NCBI GenBank assembly: GCA_021205095.1
Contig: JAJPYE010000047.1
Coordinates: forward strand, 1 to 64,000
Length of the DNA: 64,000 nucleotides
Direction of reading: 5' to 3'
Source of the DNA: Oscillospiraceae bacterium
GTDB taxonomy: Bacteria; Bacillota; Clostridia; Oscillospirales; Oscillospiraceae
Part shown: piece after piece, positions 62,341 to 64,000 of the stretch
Numbering within the stretch: the first letter of the stretch is position 1
How the letters are laid out: each line of letters starts with the position of its first letter
Notes under the pieces: generated by a model
Database searches by the model: none
What the model saw: the letters and a program-made list of their open reading frames with translations, nothing else
Told to the model about the DNA's origin: nothing
Position numbers and translations under genes: made by a program

Positions 62341-62379
62341 CGCCCCTGCATTCGGCCAAACGAACCGAGTGCAGGGGCG
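62341..62379 (+). terminator. Terminator of the pot operon
   Basis: CGCCCCTGCA pairs with TGCAGGGGCG and is followed by CAGTTTTGTAT, 14 nt after the potCD stop. Confidence 0.75.
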
Positions 62380-62396
62380 CAGTTTTGTATCAGTAT

Positions 62397-63323
62397 TTAT
62401 CTCACACCCGCGTGGCCGGTCAGGGGACTTGCCGCTTCCGGCGCTGACTGCGGCGTTCGATGACCGGTGTTCAGCACCACCACGGCCCCCAGGACAAGGG
62501 CAATGCCGATGACGCCCAGCAGTGTGGGAGTCTCCCCAAACACGGCGAAGCCGAGAACGGAGGCCACCACCGGCTCCACGGAGGCCATCACCGCCCCCTT
62601 TCCGGCCTCCTCGCTTTGCAGGCCCCAGCAGTACAGCAGTGCCGGCAGAAAGCCGGATATGACGATAAGTCCCAGTCCGGTCAGCATATGGCGTCCGCTT
62701 TCAAACACCGGGGCGGCGGGGCTGAAGCCCCATAGAATCAGCCCGCCGATGGCGCACAGGCACCAGCCGTAGGCGTTGATGGTGAACACATGATACCCCC
62801 GGTTTGACAGGCTCTTGGAGCAGATGCTGTAAAAGGCATAGCCAATCCCGGCCAGCAGGCCGTATATTACCCCCGCTGTGCTGAGCTGGGAGTCCCCCTC
62901 CAGCACGCCGGAAACCAGGCAGCATCCCACCACCGCGCACAGCAGCGCCGCCAGCTTGCGCCGGGTGAATCGCTCATGGAACACAAAGAGGCTGATGACC
63001 ATGACGAACACCGGCGCGGAATACATCAGCGTGCAGGCGGCGGACAGGCTGCTCAGGGCGATGGACTGGTAATAGCAGTAGGTGAAAAACAGCGTGGACA
63101 AAATGCCATAGCAGAAAAACAGCCATGCGTCCTTCCACCGTATTTTCAAAAGCTTCGGATCCTTACACAGGGCGCAGAGAAGAAATAATATCCCGCACCC
63201 GCCGGAGCGAATGATCAAAACCCCGGAGGAGGTCACTCCCACCGCCTCCAACTGCCGGGTGAACAGCCCGATAACTCCCCAAAGCACCCCGGCGGCCAGG
63301 ATGGCAATATCATATTTTTTCAT
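62397..63323 (-). CDS. EamA/DMT family transporter
   Basis: 308 aa with ten predicted membrane helices in two EamA halves (~5-140 and ~150-290). The first half has LAAGVLWGVIGLFTR and the second AGIGYAFYSICSKS. DMT proteins export metabolites or amino acids; the substrate cannot be read. GGAAAGGG precedes the ATG and is part of an inverted repeat. Confidence 0.9.
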   Translation of the reverse strand: MKKYDIAILAAGVLWGVIGLFTRQLEAVGVTSSGVLIIRSGGCGILFLLCALCKDPKLLKIRWKDAWLFFCYGILSTLFFTYCYYQSIALSSLSAACTLMYSAPVFVMVISLFVFHERFTRRKLAALLCAVVGCCLVSGVLEGDSQLSTAGVIYGLLAGIGYAFYSICSKSLSNRGYHVFTINAYGWCLCAIGGLILWGFSPAAPVFESGRHMLTGLGLIVISGFLPALLYCWGLQSEEAGKGAVMASVEPVVASVLGFAVFGETPTLLGVIGIALVLGAVVVLNTGHRTPQSAPEAASPLTGHAGVR

Positions 63324-63327
63324 AAAA

Positions 63328-63401
63328 AAACACCCTTTCCAAAGGCTAACAGATACAGATTACATACTTCTGCAAAAAATGTCAACCGGGAAAGGGTGTT
63401 T
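63328..63401. repeat. 13-bp perfect inverted repeat flanking the EamA promoter
   Basis: AAACACCCTTTCC (63328-63340) and GGAAAGGGTGTTT (63389-63401) are perfect complements 48 nt apart. On the minus strand the arm next to the gene contains its ribosome site. It could be a paired operator or, if transcribed, a helix that hides the ribosome site. Confidence 0.75.
63357..63385 (-). promoter_or_regulatory. Possible promoter of the EamA gene
   Basis: Minus strand TTGACA (63380-63385), 17-bp spacer, TAATCT (63357-63362, weak). It lies between the arms of the inverted repeat. Confidence 0.45.
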
Positions 63402-63437
63402 ATTATATGGCGATCGCCGCGCTTCGGAGTATCCCGT

Positions 63438-63713
63438 TCAGCAATAATAGGAAATTTCCCCGAAGAAATCCAACCATCTGGCCTGTATTTCCTCGCTGCG
63501 GGCTTCGATGACCCGCATCAAATCTCTAAGCGTTCGGTCAGGAATCTGTGACTTGTTGTGGCATAGATAGCATTTTCCCTTTGAGGTAATCCATATCTTC
63601 GTTGCGTTAGGACTGGCCTTCTCTGCAACATGGACATGAATCGGTTCCAGCGGCTCGTTTTCGTTGGCCCAGAAGAAAACGGTATAAGAACCGACCTTAA
63701 AGATTTGAGGCAT
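63438..63713 (-). CDS. DUF4160 family protein
   Basis: 91 aa. MPQIFKVGSYTVFFWANE and EPIHVHV are the DUF4160 hallmarks (usually MPxI...G..v.fwsnE..PpHvHv). Function unknown; members usually sit in two-gene units with a small partner (often DUF2442), an arrangement resembling toxin-antitoxin pairs. ATG 63713, with GGGGG 8 nt upstream, is preferred to the track's TTG. It overlaps the upstream gene by 17 nt. GC is visibly lower than in the rest of the window, suggesting acquisition. Confidence 0.8.
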   Translation of the reverse strand: MPQIFKVGSYTVFFWANENEPLEPIHVHVAEKASPNATKIWITSKGKCYLCHNKSQIPDRTLRDLMRVIEARSEEIQARWLDFFGEISYYC

Positions 63714-63969
63714 TTGCAAAACCCCCGCGTTGTGAAAACTCCAAAATTAAGTGGGCAGTGGAACGGATTACCTCCTCATAGCGCAAACGTTCCTCCTCGG
63801 TAAAGCCGTGGTTGTCCTCCCACCGATAGCCGGGAACCCAGCAGACGGCATTGTGGAAAAAGTCCTTATCATCCGGCTTTTCCACATAGACCTTCACTCG
63901 GCCATCCGGCTTCATTTCCGAGTGGACAATCTCTGTACCGTCATCCAACGTCATAAATGGATACATCAT
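63697..63969 (-). CDS. Small conserved-type protein paired with DUF4160 (unknown)
   Basis: 90 aa, acidic, no membrane segment. MTLDDGTEIVHSE, VKVYVEKPD and CWVPGYRWEDNHGFTEEE stand out; it is not a DUF2442 helix-turn-helix protein as far as I can see. I know of no function. AGGAGG lies 7 nt before the ATG. Its end overlaps the DUF4160 start, so the two are translated together. Lower GC, as its partner. Confidence 0.75.
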   Translation of the reverse strand: MMYPFMTLDDGTEIVHSEMKPDGRVKVYVEKPDDKDFFHNAVCWVPGYRWEDNHGFTEEERLRYEEVIRSTAHLILEFSQRGGFANASNL

Positions 63970-64000
63970 GGGAGAGCCTCCTATTGCTTTTGCCCGCCGC

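Overview
The window is GC-rich, gene-dense chromosomal DNA that looks like a Gram-positive Clostridia, most likely an Oscillospiraceae-type gut anaerobe. This is inferred from gene content and order: miaB-mutS beside mutL-miaA-hfq; yggS-sepF-divIVA-ileS-lspA-rluD; the DnaD/DnaI primosome pair; mreC-mreD-PBP2; and der followed by a plsY-like gene. Many shine-dalgarno sequences are strong, several genes start with TTG or GTG, and no outer-membrane genes are visible. No rRNA, tRNA, prophage, IS transposase or CRISPR array was found.

Layout. 1-7,000: tail of an unknown gene, cinA, a phosphoribosyltransferase, then minus-strand hydroxyacid dehydrogenase, pepF, a VanX-type dipeptidase and a DUF819 membrane protein. 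7,200-17,700: HtrA protease, MATE exporter, and the divergent mutS-miaB / mutL-orf-miaA block. 17,800-26,900: a long plus-strand run hfq, HlyD-like, yggS, sepF, (MITE-like element), divIVA, ileS, lspA, rluD. 26,900-30,600: a large GT-C-like membrane protein, DUF975, and a Gx-transporter / NusG-domain-II pair. 30,600-36,400: an FHA-FtsW fusion with its transpeptidase, an ABC-F ATPase and a nitroreductase. 36,400-41,600: comM-like yifB, aspS, hisS and an mgsA-like gene. 41,600-48,800: minus-strand U32 peptidase, maf, mreC, mreD, PBP2, and a PHP phosphoesterase. 48,800-53,100: a tandem repeat array, dnaD, dnaI, rodA, radC. 53,100-58,000: a non-coding AT-rich gap, thioesterase, plsY-like, der, rpmF, DUF177 and a pseudouridine synthase. 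58,000-62,400: a large structured RNA leader and the potA-potB-potCD polyamine transport operon. 62,400-64,000: an EamA exporter and a small DUF4160 gene pair of lower GC.

Most of the window is core cell biology: elongation and division (two SEDS proteins, two class B PBPs, MreC/D, SepF, DivIVA), mismatch repair, tRNA modification and charging, replication initiation and membrane lipid synthesis.

The parts most worth a second look are non-coding or are altered versions of standard genes: (1) a ~260-nt RNA with long-range helices, its own promoter and a terminator ahead of the pot operon; (2) a 79-bp tandem repeat whose hairpins are kept by G-U pairs on one strand only; (3) a non-coding gap between convergent genes with paired Spo0A-like boxes, a -10 and a terminator; (4) an mgsA homologue lacking catalytic residues; (5) an LspA with a repeat-bearing charged tail; (6) an FHA-FtsW fusion; (7) a permease-binding-protein fusion; (8) overlapping divergent promoters, two of which place the start codon at the predicted +1.
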